Program-made: the position numbers and the translations under genes | The notes under the pieces: generated by a model | The model's database searches: none | The model's input: the letters and a program-made list of their open reading frames with translations, nothing else | Told to the model about the DNA's origin: nothing | Assembly: GCF_910592395.1 (NCBI RefSeq) | Contig: NC_088309.1 | Span: 312,501 to 376,500, forward strand | Direction: 5' to 3' | From: Lineus longissimus | Taxonomy: Eukaryota; Nemertea; Pilidiophora; Heteronemertea; Lineidae | DNA: 64,000 nucleotides | In this document: positions 33,022-42,516 of the stretch, piece by piece | How positions within the stretch are numbered: position 1 is the stretch's first letter | Layout of the letters: each line of letters opens with the position of its first letter

Positions 33022-34032
33022 ATGGAGGAATCAACCGTCGCCATGCAATCCCAGACGCCGTCTGCTGATGATTACAGTATGCTATATACCCTTACATCAC
33101 AAGAAGAAGATAACCTCATTCCACGATTGACGTTTTGGCTTTCCTTTGTTGCCCCTCTTGGCATTCTTGTAGTAGGTGTCACCGGTAACGTGCTTTCATT
33201 CCTTCTCCTGTCTCAAAACCAGTACAAGTCATCATCTACATGTTTCTACATGAAAATACTGGCCATTTTTGATTCTATGTTTCTTATTTCATGGATGAGT
33301 GTTAATCATTTCATAATGTGGACTAAACCGTCTTTCGAGTATAGAACATTTCTATGCGCTCTGTTCAATTCCCTTCGAGGGCTCTCCCCCGCCGTTAGCT
33401 CCATTCTCCTCATTACGATGTCTGTGGACAGACTTCTTGCAGTAGCCATACCGCTCAAAGCTAAGGCCTGGTGTCACGTGGGCAGAGCTAAGATGACCAC
33501 CCCCTTTATCGCAATCATTCCTACGTTGGTGCATGGACCAGTTCCGTTTGTACGGTCATACATCACACATGAAGAAGACTGCGAGATTAGTTCAAACGCA
33601 TACCTCCATTGGTCCTATGTATACGCCCATTTTAGACTGATAAGTATATTCTATATTCCCTTACTTGCACTACTCATTAGTAATGTTTGTATTGTCTGTA
33701 TTCTCAAGGCCAATCAAAGAAAGCGACAGAAGCTTCAACGTGTTGATGCCAGCCAAGTGTCACGACACGACAAGGAAGGCCATATCACGTTGATGTTACT
33801 CGCAGTGACCATTAGTTCATTCTTATGTCTCCTCCCATTTCAACTAGGGAAAATATACTACCGTTACATCTTCGTTGGCCCCTTCAGTCTGAAATCCAAA
33901 GTTATTCGTGGTTTTGTCAATTCCGTTACTGGGTTCTTTCAGTATTGTAATTATGGAATGAATTTCTATGCGTACACTTTACCCATTGCAAAGTTTCGAC
34001 GAGAATTACGCATCGTGTTACGTTTCCGATGA
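33022..34032 (+). CDS. Intronless rhodopsin-family GPCR, paralogue 4 (array unit 2, 336 aa)
   Basis: Near-identical to the unit 1 receptor. The visible protein differences are Val to Asp and Ile to Met in the extracellular N-terminus (SADDYSMLYT) and Met to Val near the C-terminus. The same TM motifs are present: GVTGNVLSF, FDSMFL, SVDRLLAV, CLLPFQL, NYGMNFYAY. A short deletion just upstream of the ATG removes a few bases present in units 1 and 3 (GTTGGTCCGG against GTTGTTATATCCGG). Units 1 and 3 thus share a 5' junction that unit 2 lacks, evidence for patchy exchange. Function as for paralogue 3. Confidence 0.88.
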   Translation: MEESTVAMQSQTPSADDYSMLYTLTSQEEDNLIPRLTFWLSFVAPLGILVVGVTGNVLSFLLLSQNQYKSSSTCFYMKILAIFDSMFLISWMSVNHFIMWTKPSFEYRTFLCALFNSLRGLSPAVSSILLITMSVDRLLAVAIPLKAKAWCHVGRAKMTTPFIAIIPTLVHGPVPFVRSYITHEEDCEISSNAYLHWSYVYAHFRLISIFYIPLLALLISNVCIVCILKANQRKRQKLQRVDASQVSRHDKEGHITLMLLAVTISSFLCLLPFQLGKIYYRYIFVGPFSLKSKVIRGFVNSVTGFFQYCNYGMNFYAYTLPIAKFRRELRIVLRFR

Positions 34033-34347
34033 ACCTGCAGTATGCAATATCAAGAATTAATAGTCTTGATAATATACAACCATCTTTTAAATGCATATAC
34101 CCAGGCATTCACTCCCGCGATTTGCAATCTTGGCGAGAACTATTATATATGAATCGCTCAAAGTTCTTGCAGCATATGCCAAGGTTTATTCTCTCTGGTT
34201 TTGTGGTCGGCTGCCCTTGTGACGAGTGTGGTGTAATATAAACGGGGAAGTTTACAGGTTACAACTGCGATTACCTAATCATGTCCTTTATAACCCTGCT
34301 CAGTTTGGGTATTTAGGTTTCTGTCGTGCTTCTTGAGACTGTCCTAA

Positions 34348-34789
34348 AGCCCGTAGCACACTAGCCGCCAACTTCGGCGTTCACAGGCGTTTTTTTGCCG
34401 CAAGAGTCCTGAACGCCTGAAAAATCCCTAGTCTGCTACGAACGGCGTCGGCGAACGCGACTTGCCGCCACTTGCCGCAACTAAACGCCAAATATCTAAC
34501 ATGTTTGATTTTTTACGCGTGTCGCCGCGTTTGAACGCAAGAAGAAGTCAGGTGTGCTACGGATTGCCGCCTGAATTTGCGTCGGCGGCGAGGCTATGGT
34601 CAATCAGTATGCGTCTTGATGTCACATGATTTCAAAATGGCAGCCTAAAGTGGTGGAAAAGACGCTACTGGACGCCGATTCTGGGCAGGTGTGCTCTGAC
34701 CAGGATCTACTGGCCGCCAACTTCGGTGTCGAGAGGCGTCAGCTGAACGCTTCTTGTCGCCAAAGTTGGCGACTAGTGTGCTGCGGGCT
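34348..34789. mobile_element. Non-autonomous TIR transposon, 442 bp (copy 2, carried by duplication)
   Basis: Same sequence and same TAA flanks as 31898-32339 at an offset of exactly 2,450 bp. It was therefore copied with the unit rather than by a second insertion. Confidence 0.85.
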
Positions 34790-34935
34790 TAACACAGCGA
34801 AAAGGCACATAATTCGGGGCCTATCTTTATTCTGATTAAACTATACTTAACTTGTGTTGATCTGTTTTTTACATTGCAGTATTACCATTGCATATTTTCA
34901 GATGATCGATGTAATTATGTACGAAACGATATGTG

Positions 34936-34941
34936 AATAAA
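34936..34941 (+). terminator. Candidate poly(A) signal, GPCR array unit 2
   Basis: Duplicate of the AATAAA at 32486. Confidence 0.45.
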
Positions 34942-35330
34942 CGTTGAACTTTAAAAATCATCGTGTCCTTCTATGTGTTCGACGGGGCCTGTGGTACCAA
35001 ATGAGGGGAAGCGTCAGCAACACTAAGTGGGTCGCCCACTGGTGGAGGCATGGTGATCAAGTCCACCTGAGTACAACTGGTGGCTGATACCATTATACGT
35101 GGTCAACTGATACTGCCATCAGTGGCCCCCCAATGCGCCACCCATTCGTGCTGTCAGACTTGTGTTCATGGTATCTGTATGCTAACACCCTGCTGTTGTT
35201 CCTACTCTTCACGCGAAGGCTATTCTCTACCTCTTTCATGTTATAAGCCATCACCAGTATTGATTCTATATATCTATTGACATCTTGTCACGAAGTGAAT
35301 TTCTAAAAACAAATTCTATTTGAAAGCATT

Positions 35331-35338
35331 TATAAATA
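35331..35338 (+). promoter_or_regulatory. TATA-like box, GPCR array unit 3
   Basis: TATAAATA, 145 bp upstream of ATG 35476, in the same conserved context as in units 1 and 2. Confidence 0.45.
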
Positions 35339-35475
35339 CGGATTGAAATGAAAGTATTAGCTTCATCGGTACGCACTTGTTGATGCGGAAGTGTTGCTGG
35401 TTCTTTGTATTTCATGAATTGTTTTGACTTCAAACTGACCACACTATATTTACGGTGTTGTTATATCCGGGCTTT

Positions 35476-36486
35476 ATGGAGGAATCAACCGTCGCCATGC
35501 AATCCCAGACGCCATCTGCTGTTGATTACAGTATACTATATACCCTTACATCACAAGAAGAAGATAACCTTATTCCACGATTGACGTTTTGGCTTTCCTT
35601 TGTTGCCCCTCTTGGCATTCTTGTAGTAGGTGTCACCGGTAACGTGCTTTCATTCCTTCTCCTGTCTCAAAACCAGTACAAGTCATCATCTACATGTTTC
35701 TACATGAAAATACTGGCCATTTTTGATTCTATGTTTCTTATTTCATGGATGAGTGTTGATCATTTCAAAATGTGGACTACGAGTCATCCGTCATTCGAAT
35801 ATAGAACATTTACATGTGCTCTGCTGAATTCCTTCAAACGGCTCTCCCCCGCCGTAAGCTCTATCATCCTCACTACGATGTCTGTGGACAGACTTCTTGC
35901 AGTAGCCATACCGCTCAAAGCTAAGGCCTGGTGTCACGTGGGCAGAGCTAAGGTGACCACCTCTTTCATCGTTATCATCCTCACGTTGGTGCATGCACCA
36001 GTCGGGTTTGTACGGTCATACATCACACATGAGGAGGACTGCAAGTTGATTACAAACGCATATCTGCATTGGTCCTATGTATACGCCCATTTTAGACTGA
36101 TAAGTATATTCTATATTCCCTTACTTGCACTACTCATTAGTAATGTTTGTATTGTCTGTATTCTCAAGGCAAATCAAAGAAAGCGCCAGAAGCTTCAACG
36201 TGTTGATGCCAGCCAAGTGTCACGACACGACAAGGAAGGCCATATCACGTTGATGTTACTCGCAGTGACCATTAGTTCATTCTTATGTCTCCTCCCATTT
36301 CAACTAGGGAAAATATACTACCGTTACATTCACGCAGGTCAGAAACCAAAAGTCATTTATGAATTTGTCGATTCCGTTACTGGCTTCTTTCAGTATTGTA
36401 ATTATGGAATGAATTTCTATGTGTATACCTTACCCATTGCAAAGTTTCGACGAGAATTACGCAACATGTTGCGTTGTTTCCACTGA
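35476..36486 (+). CDS. Intronless rhodopsin-family GPCR, paralogue 5 (array unit 3, mosaic, 336 aa)
   Basis: The same family and length as units 1-2 with all TM hallmarks retained. It is near-identical to them from the N-terminus to early TM2, and again from late ECL2 through TM5, ICL3 and TM6. It diverges in three blocks. The first is late TM2 to TM3 including ECL1, with a two-residue insertion (MWTTSHPSFE). The second is TM4 to early ECL2 (HAPVGFV; EEDCKLIT). The third is ECL3 to early TM7, two residues shorter (HAGQKPKVIYEF). Its 3' flank is also diverged. The diverged blocks are those facing the outside, so ligand preference could differ from units 1-2. The reading frame is intact. Confidence 0.88.
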   Translation: MEESTVAMQSQTPSAVDYSILYTLTSQEEDNLIPRLTFWLSFVAPLGILVVGVTGNVLSFLLLSQNQYKSSSTCFYMKILAIFDSMFLISWMSVDHFKMWTTSHPSFEYRTFTCALLNSFKRLSPAVSSIILTTMSVDRLLAVAIPLKAKAWCHVGRAKVTTSFIVIILTLVHAPVGFVRSYITHEEDCKLITNAYLHWSYVYAHFRLISIFYIPLLALLISNVCIVCILKANQRKRQKLQRVDASQVSRHDKEGHITLMLLAVTISSFLCLLPFQLGKIYYRYIHAGQKPKVIYEFVDSVTGFFQYCNYGMNFYVYTLPIAKFRRELRNMLRCFH

Positions 36487-36996
36487 AGATTGCAATACAA
36501 ATTGCAATATCAAGAATTAATAGTCTTCACTTGGTTATATACAAGACTCTTGTAAATGCCTCTATACCCCAGCCATTTTTCTACTCTCACCATTTGAAAT
36601 CTTGGGATGAACTCTGATTTTCAGAAGAAAACGCTAAAACTTTACTCACAGAAGATGCCCAAAGATTCCCATGGAAGTTCTGCTAAGCATATTTGTTTCT
36701 AATATCTCTTCAAGATAACCAGGACATAATGTTAGTGTCGTTGTTTATGAGGCTGGTTTGTACTATGTTGCCTCCAGCCTACAACACCAGAGGAAGATAC
36801 CAACTTCATTGTACGATTTGTTCGTGAGCAGAAGACAAAGAGACTATACTCATATACCTGATCAGTGTATCTACTAGTTTATCACCTCATGGAAGATTGA
36901 AGCAGATTCCAAAATGCGGTTATAGTAAATTGACAGAACAAATGGACTGCATCAGATAAACCGGCAAATCGTCGTCATGCTTTTGGTAATCTCAAT

Positions 36997-37356
36997 ATGG
37001 TTTCGTCCAAAGGCGATACCACCCTGGCTTGGAAACAGGCTACTGTCGTCTCCCTGGACAACACCGCGGGGGCCTTCATCAGGATCGGCGCTACCGTGCT
37101 CTCACAGGGGCTGGCAGCTGCAAATCACACCACGGAGACAGGTGACAAACAAGAGGATGATCCGATATTACCAATTGCCAAGTTCCTAGCTGAATTGAGG
37201 TTTGTCACGCTGTTCGAAGCCAAGAAGATAGATTCCCTGATTAAGTGTCAGATGCAATGCAAGAGTCAAGGAGCATTTCGACAGGCGTTTCTAAATGGAC
37301 CAGATTTGGAAAATATGATCAACAACTGCAGTGTCTGCCGAACCATTGTTGGTTGA
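36997..37356 (+). CDS. Unrecognised 119-aa open frame (may not be a gene)
   Basis: The frame opens at ATG 36997 and has no domain I recognise. It contains LPIAKFLAELRF, strikingly close to the C-terminal LPIAKFRRELR of the neighbouring GPCRs, but nothing before it resembles TM7. Four Cys lie in the last third. It could be a relic carrying a GPCR tail, a small unrelated gene, or chance. Confidence 0.2.
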   Translation: MVSSKGDTTLAWKQATVVSLDNTAGAFIRIGATVLSQGLAAANHTTETGDKQEDDPILPIAKFLAELRFVTLFEAKKIDSLIKCQMQCKSQGAFRQAFLNGPDLENMINNCSVCRTIVG

Positions 37357-37384
37357 GGGCTATATGTTGGGCTAACAACTTTCG

Positions 37385-37390
37385 TTTATT
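37385..37390 (-). terminator. Candidate poly(A) signal of the TRPV-like gene
   Basis: AATAAA on the minus strand, about 70 nt downstream of the stop codon at 37459. Position is typical. Confidence 0.6.
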
Positions 37391-37458
37391 CGGAATAGCC
37401 CAAATGACTTTTCTTATGGGTTTGCTAGAGCAGATGGCACCAACCTAAGATTCGCCCA

Positions 37459-40062
37459 CTAATGTTTGATGTGTTCCTGGATGTTCATATAGACCCTCCC
37501 GGTCCTCCTCTCTGGATCTGTGATATCCTGGGTGAACCGTAAGATGGCCGCATTCTGTGACAACCTACACAGCTTAGTCCACCAGAAGAATCGCCTCTCC
37601 AATAGCAGCATGATGGAGAGTTGCTGGTAGCGCCAGAGATTCACGTCAGAACTCTTCACGGCTACATAGGTAGTATTCATCATCGAAATCAGCAAGCTGA
37701 GTAACAGAACTGCTGAGACGATACCATAGGCACCTAGAAGAAGTCTTGCGTAATCACCATGCAGAGTGTTTTGTCCGATAGGAGAGGTGTCCATATTATT
37801 TATCACATTCAACATCAGGAAGAAAGTCATTGAGGTGGTTTGACGATGACCTTGACCTTGACCCTCGGGTAGGAGCACGTGCACCGCGGCTGAAAACCCT
37901 ATCACGATGAAGAGATATACTGCGAGGAAGAAGAGCAGATCCCTGAAGATCATTCTCTGCACCATCGTTGCGAACCGGCAAACATGGCGGCAACCTCGGC
38001 AGAAGAACAACATGAAGATCCATCCTAGGACGAGCGCCATCGATAGTGGCACCGCGTGATCTAGGTTGCCTTGGTGATACATCCCGCACCAAACGAGCAT
38101 ACACCACGAGAAGACGATGAGAACAACTCTGTAGGGGATGTTTCCAGTTGTGATAAGTTGCTGTTTAAAGAAGGCGATGATTGCAGATCTGGGCTCACCA
38201 AAGGTCATTATGTAGCTATACATAGTATAGCTAAAGTCAGCAGCCTCAAAGACCAGATAGACCAACGGCAGGGGAAGAAATAGACCAAACACTGGGCCGT
38301 CCTGATTTTTGGATTTCGTGTCGTGATGATGCAGTGCAGTGCTGGTCAACACAGTCATGAACAGCGCATGCACGATGAACCAGATTAGATATATCCACCG
38401 GTAGACCTTCCACTTCATCTGGATGGCTGAGCTAATCGGTTCCATTTCTGCCACGTCCTTGATTGTCCCGTCGGACTTGTCAGTGGCAATGACCTTGTCT
38501 GTGTGGGCGAGGGTGTGAAGGATGGAACCTACGTTGTAATGCCATCTTCCCATTCCGTCACTAGATGGCGTAAAGCTGAGAACACCCGTCACGTCATAGG
38601 TGGCTGCACCCATTTCACCTAACTCTGATTGCTGGAGCTTGAAGACCGGTTCAAGGCTCAGTATGAAACCGGTAAGAGGTGAATGGAGTTGGACAGCGAG
38701 GGCGGCTGGGGTCAAGCCTGCATCGTTGGGTATCCTCATGAGATATCGAAAAGCTTCTCTCTTTAAGCTTTCATTGTCTACTGACGTTCCAATGTCCTTT
38801 GCGTCGCCCCACCACCAACCACTGTTCTCATAAACGGCTTTGAATAGCTTCCTCGCTGTTAGCATATTCAATTTCTTGATAGACAGCATGACTATGAAAT
38901 GAAGCAGGGTATTCCCACCGACCCCCCGCAACTCAAGATCAGCGCCCTCTACAATGAGCCGCTCAATCATGTCCAACTGACCCATCCACGCAGCCGCAGA
39001 GAGACACGTGGACGCTTCCGGTCTCTCGTGATTAAAATAGTCTCCGCCAGCTACGGTGTTCAGCAGCGCTTTCCGTTCCGATCGGTCCTTTATCGAGCAA
39101 AGCATCTTAGATATCAATCCACAGTCGTTATTCGCGACAGCAATGTGAAAACACGTCTGGTCCTTGTACTTTTTACTGGTGTAGTTTACGTACAGGAGAT
39201 CAGGAAACTGTTCTACGAGTCTCTTTGTAGCATTTTCCTTCCTAAAGAGCAGGGCAGTATGCAACAACGAAGCACTCGTCCCTTTCTCTATGAAACAATC
39301 ACTTGCAATATCAACATCCCATCTTTCTAATATGTCCAGTATTCGATATATAGCATTGTCAAGATTCAAGTCTGATTTCAAGGCACGATTCAGCAACTGA
39401 AACACCTTCTCGTTGTCCCCATCTTTCAAGAACTGTTTAATCACCTCCCGAGCTTTTGATGTCGGCGGCTTGAAAAAGTCGTGAGTCGAATCCGGATAAG
39501 ATGGTAAGCTAACCCTAGAGTAGTCCAAAGTGTCGCCCAGACTGTCACTTCGTAATGGCGGCCAAACTGCTGAATTGGTAGCCGTGGTCGGCAGCTCAGC
39601 AGCGCTACAGCTCCGCACTGATTGACGCTCCCCTTCGTTCTCTAGCTCCGTCTTCTTCGGAGATGGTGCCAGAGCGTCATCAATACTTGCAAGAGGGGCG
39701 TCTCCTTCCACTGCGGCATTCTCTATGCCATTCAGAGATCTCGAACTGATGCCGTGCTCGAGTAAATCGGTACTAGCAACTGAATGTGTTTCCCCAAACC
39801 GTGCTTCTGCCAGCATCGTCTCGCTCTCCGTCCCCAACATCTCGTCTTCAGTATCCCCGTCCCCCTCCTGGAGATACTCGCCAGTGTTCAGCTGCAGGAG
39901 AAGAGCATCCAGCTGGAGTTCCACATCATCAGCATCTTGGTGATAACCTTCTTCATGAGCGTTGTAAGGAATACAGATGTGGAAGACAGCCGGGTTTGGC
40001 TTCTTGACGCGTAGATGTCGCATCTTCTTTGTCGTTGGCCTGAAATAGGATGGTGAAAACAA
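37459..40062 (-). CDS. TRPV-like cation channel, single coding exon (up to 867 aa)
   Basis: Predicted plasma-membrane channel. The N-terminal 210 residues are acidic and low-complexity. Ankyrin-like repeats follow (about 270-480; DQTCFHIAVANNDC, TCLSAAAWMGQLDM, GGNTLLHFIV). Six TM segments begin at about 560 (WIYLIWFIVHALFM), and a pore-loop region (FFLMLNVINNMDT) lies before TM6 (LLSLLISMMNTTY). The post-TM6 helix NLWRYQQLSIMLLLE matches the TRPV TRP-box region with its Trp and Gln. The selectivity-filter region lacks the Gly-Met/Gly-Asp seen in vertebrate TRPVs, so ion preference is unclear. The start is uncertain: ATG 40062 opens the frame, but a good splice acceptor (TATTTCAG, minus) ends at about 40041. 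The true start may be ATG 40023 (854 aa) after a non-coding exon. The coding region is intronless, unlike most TRPV genes. Confidence 0.8.
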   Translation of the reverse strand: MFSPSYFRPTTKKMRHLRVKKPNPAVFHICIPYNAHEEGYHQDADDVELQLDALLLQLNTGEYLQEGDGDTEDEMLGTESETMLAEARFGETHSVASTDLLEHGISSRSLNGIENAAVEGDAPLASIDDALAPSPKKTELENEGERQSVRSCSAAELPTTATNSAVWPPLRSDSLGDTLDYSRVSLPSYPDSTHDFFKPPTSKAREVIKQFLKDGDNEKVFQLLNRALKSDLNLDNAIYRILDILERWDVDIASDCFIEKGTSASLLHTALLFRKENATKRLVEQFPDLLYVNYTSKKYKDQTCFHIAVANNDCGLISKMLCSIKDRSERKALLNTVAGGDYFNHERPEASTCLSAAAWMGQLDMIERLIVEGADLELRGVGGNTLLHFIVMLSIKKLNMLTARKLFKAVYENSGWWWGDAKDIGTSVDNESLKREAFRYLMRIPNDAGLTPAALAVQLHSPLTGFILSLEPVFKLQQSELGEMGAATYDVTGVLSFTPSSDGMGRWHYNVGSILHTLAHTDKVIATDKSDGTIKDVAEMEPISSAIQMKWKVYRWIYLIWFIVHALFMTVLTSTALHHHDTKSKNQDGPVFGLFLPLPLVYLVFEAADFSYTMYSYIMTFGEPRSAIIAFFKQQLITTGNIPYRVVLIVFSWCMLVWCGMYHQGNLDHAVPLSMALVLGWIFMLFFCRGCRHVCRFATMVQRMIFRDLLFFLAVYLFIVIGFSAAVHVLLPEGQGQGHRQTTSMTFFLMLNVINNMDTSPIGQNTLHGDYARLLLGAYGIVSAVLLLSLLISMMNTTYVAVKSSDVNLWRYQQLSIMLLLERRFFWWTKLCRLSQNAAILRFTQDITDPERRTGRVYMNIQEHIKH

Positions 40063-40810
40063 TCATAAGACAACGTTTTGTGAAAATGTAATAACTCTCT
40101 CGTTTCGTGATGTATTGATAGGAGGACTGAAAGTAAGGACGACAGTTCTCAAAGGTTCCAATTCTTCGCCGAAAAACACTGAGGGTGCTTGTCCGAAATA
40201 GTGAGCTTGCTAGTTTGAGTCTATCATACTATTCCAACATAGTCCTTAGATACTCGATGAAATTATGAAGTTTCATGAACACTGAGGAGTTTAGACTCAG
40301 TGTTCAGTGTTATCAACAACCTTTCAATCGGTCGGTCTCTGTTTGGCGTATTTACTTGACTATTCGAGTAACTTAATCGACAAATAATATGTCAATAGAG
40401 TACTTCAAGAGCTTGGAATGTTGCTGTAGTTGTACAGTACAGTCGGACCATATGCCACTTACATTCATAAGCATACTGAGAGGTAGGTAGAACTGTGCAC
40501 TTGTTACCCTACAGCCTACCCAAGGAGCCTTGATGTGACCCCAATCTTTGTAAGAATGTCACCTGGGTGTCCTCAGGATCAAGAAATATAATGTGCGAAG
40601 TGTTTACTCTTTCAAGCTTCTGTTCTTATTAGTGCAAATAAACCAGGACACTGTAGTTTGAACCTCTCTGGGTTGGATTGATGTACTTGTGCATGGCGAG
40701 AAAGACTAGCGTGAACTGGCATGTAATCCTGGTAATAAACAACAGATATGATTACAAATAATGGGATAGTGTTGTTCATAGCACGGATCACAATGCACTT
40801 TATACTAACC

Positions 40811-40891
40811 GGTTTGTCAACGCATGTGACAAAAGCTTTGGGTGCAATGCAGCTTGATATAACATTGATTAGGCGCGTGCGTTGACCAAAC
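40811..40891. repeat. MITE-like element family B, copy 1 (about 81 bp)
   Basis: Ends GGTTTGTCAACGCATGTGAC and GCGTGCGTTGACCAAAC are inverted repeats. The interior AAGCTTTGGGTGCAATGCAGCTTGA recurs, diverged, at 44092-44180 (inverted) and 48124-48213. Confidence 0.7.
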
Positions 40892-41502
40892 TGTCAATGA
40901 ATATTGCATGTCGTTTAAGTAACATGTTTAACTTGATTTGAAGCACTGCCTAACTTTCCATTTTGAAAGTTAACATGGTAAATTTTAGGCCCTCTTTACG
41001 CCAATTTGCTGAAAAAGCACCTCGAATTACAAGAACATTTTTAAATATATCGCAAGTAGGCCTTAAATCAACCTGTTGTTACCAGGAAGACTGAATTGTA
41101 TTCATTAGAATACAATGAACATTGATATGATAGAGGTGTCCTGCACCTCAACAATATCAGGTCGTCAAATCAATATCAATTCTCAATTCAGATGTAATTC
41201 AGATGGTCATATTACTGACGTTTAGTGAAAGCTCTAGCAGGAATGAATTTAAGTGATATATTTTTTGACCCACTCCGTGAATAGATGTGTGAAAATATGT
41301 TTGGCAAGTTGTCATCCCGGGGGCCGGGTTGTCACAAAGTCCGTGGGAATTATTGGTAAAATATTTCGGTCTATAGCCTATAGTCTAAAGTCTACGCTTG
41401 TTTCATTGAACGTTGAATATAGACGTTGCCATCTTATCTAGTGTACTTTTTAGTATGTTAAAATGGCGTGGTTGGCCATTCTTGCCCGTTCCTCGCCCGT
41501 TA

Positions 41503-41595
41503 AGCCCGCAGCACACTGGCTGCCAACTTTGGCGTCGAGAGGCGTCAGCTGAACGCTTCTTGTCGCCAAAGTTGGCGGCTAGTGTGCTGCGGGCT
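41503..41595. mobile_element. 93-bp TIR hairpin related to the 442-bp element
   Basis: Near-perfect palindrome with ends AGCCCGCAGCACACTGGC and GCTAGTGTGCTGCGGGCT. Its interior (GTCGAGAGGCGTCAGCTGAA) matches the right end of the 442-bp elements at 31898 and 34348. Flanks are TTA/TCA, a decayed 3-bp duplication at best. Confidence 0.85.
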
Positions 41596-42516
41596 TCAGA
41601 GAGTATGAAAAGAGCTGTTTCACGGTCAGCCATGTTGGAGGGCAGAACAATGCCTTGTCGTGCCTGACTTAACTGAACCAAATGCTGTCATCGTCATTTG
41701 CACTGGCTTTCTTTTGATAGTCCCTTCAGCACGGCAGATGACGGGATCACGTGAAACCACCCTATAGAATGAAGAAATGGACTGCCCAAGGACATTGCAT
41801 GGCATGAGGGTGGAAAGTGACATTGAATCTTATTTAAATCGCTCTTTGGAAATGACTTGTTCGTTCAAAAGTGACACATTACACGTTACCTCCTCAACTC
41901 TATCTAAACCAATATAAGCCAAGCGCTGTTCAAATGGAAGCTATTGCCAACAAACTACATACCTTTATATTTGGTGCGACTGAAAGTTATCTGGGGTGCA
42001 AGTTTCACCAAGTTGGAACTTCCCTCGATCGCCTTACCGCACTGATCAAATTGATGGTAGTCAGCCAAAACTAGGCCAATAGAATTTCACCAAAAATGGA
42101 ACGCTCAAAGTTGTTATGGGTTATTTCAATAACATAATTCCATACATAATTTTGTATTTATCTCGAGGTGTCTGTCATATAATGCGACGACGAGTATGGA
42201 TCATTTCAATTATTCACCGCTCAAACTGTGTTTACCTTTTATGGATTTCGTGACGGGACTGCATGCTCAAGTTATTGATTGCTTTTAAAAATGTATTTCA
42301 TTCACAACTTTTCAATGGTATTCTGCTTTGTGACGAATATCACGACATAATACATCATTGTTCAGGAGCACGTTGAAATGTGTGGCCCTCACATTCTTCC
42401 TCTGCAGGCAAAGATTTCCGGTTGAGAGATTCCGAGATTGTAGAGATTTTTCTGTTTTGATGATTCTGTCTCCTGCTGAGGGCATATCTATCTCAAATGA
42501 ATAAGCTTCTTCATGG

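Larger units (their letters stand above)
34033..35475. other. Unit 2 downstream region and unit 3 promoter
   Basis: Near-exact duplicate of 31583-33021, with the same TIR element and poly(A) signal. No independent coding sequence is seen. A few point differences exist, such as GGTCAACTGA at about 35101 against GGTCCACTGA at 32651. Confidence 0.6.
30165..36540 (+). repeat. Tandem array of about 2.45 kb GPCR units (three copies)
   Basis: Unit 1 (about 30165-32590) and unit 2 (about 32590-35040) are near-identical at a constant offset of 2,450 bp across receptor, TIR element and poly(A) signal. Unit 3 (about 35040-36540) matches unit 2 upstream and through the first third of the gene at an offset of 2,454 bp. 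It then alternates diverged and identical blocks, and its downstream flank is only distantly related, without the TIR element. Exact left and right borders are approximate. Confidence 0.88.
36487..37458. other. Intergenic between GPCR array and TRPV-like gene
   Basis: The first 120 bp is a diverged relative of the unit 1-2 downstream flank. A 119-aa open frame lies at 36997-37356 (listed separately). A minus-strand poly(A) signal for the TRPV-like gene lies at 37385. Confidence 0.5.
40063..42516. other. Gene-free region with two MITE-like elements
   Basis: About 2.4 kb upstream of the TRPV-like gene; it should hold that gene's promoter and any 5' exon. No credible coding frame is visible. 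It contains a foldback element at 40811-40891 and a 93-bp TIR hairpin at 41503-41595. Confidence 0.5.
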
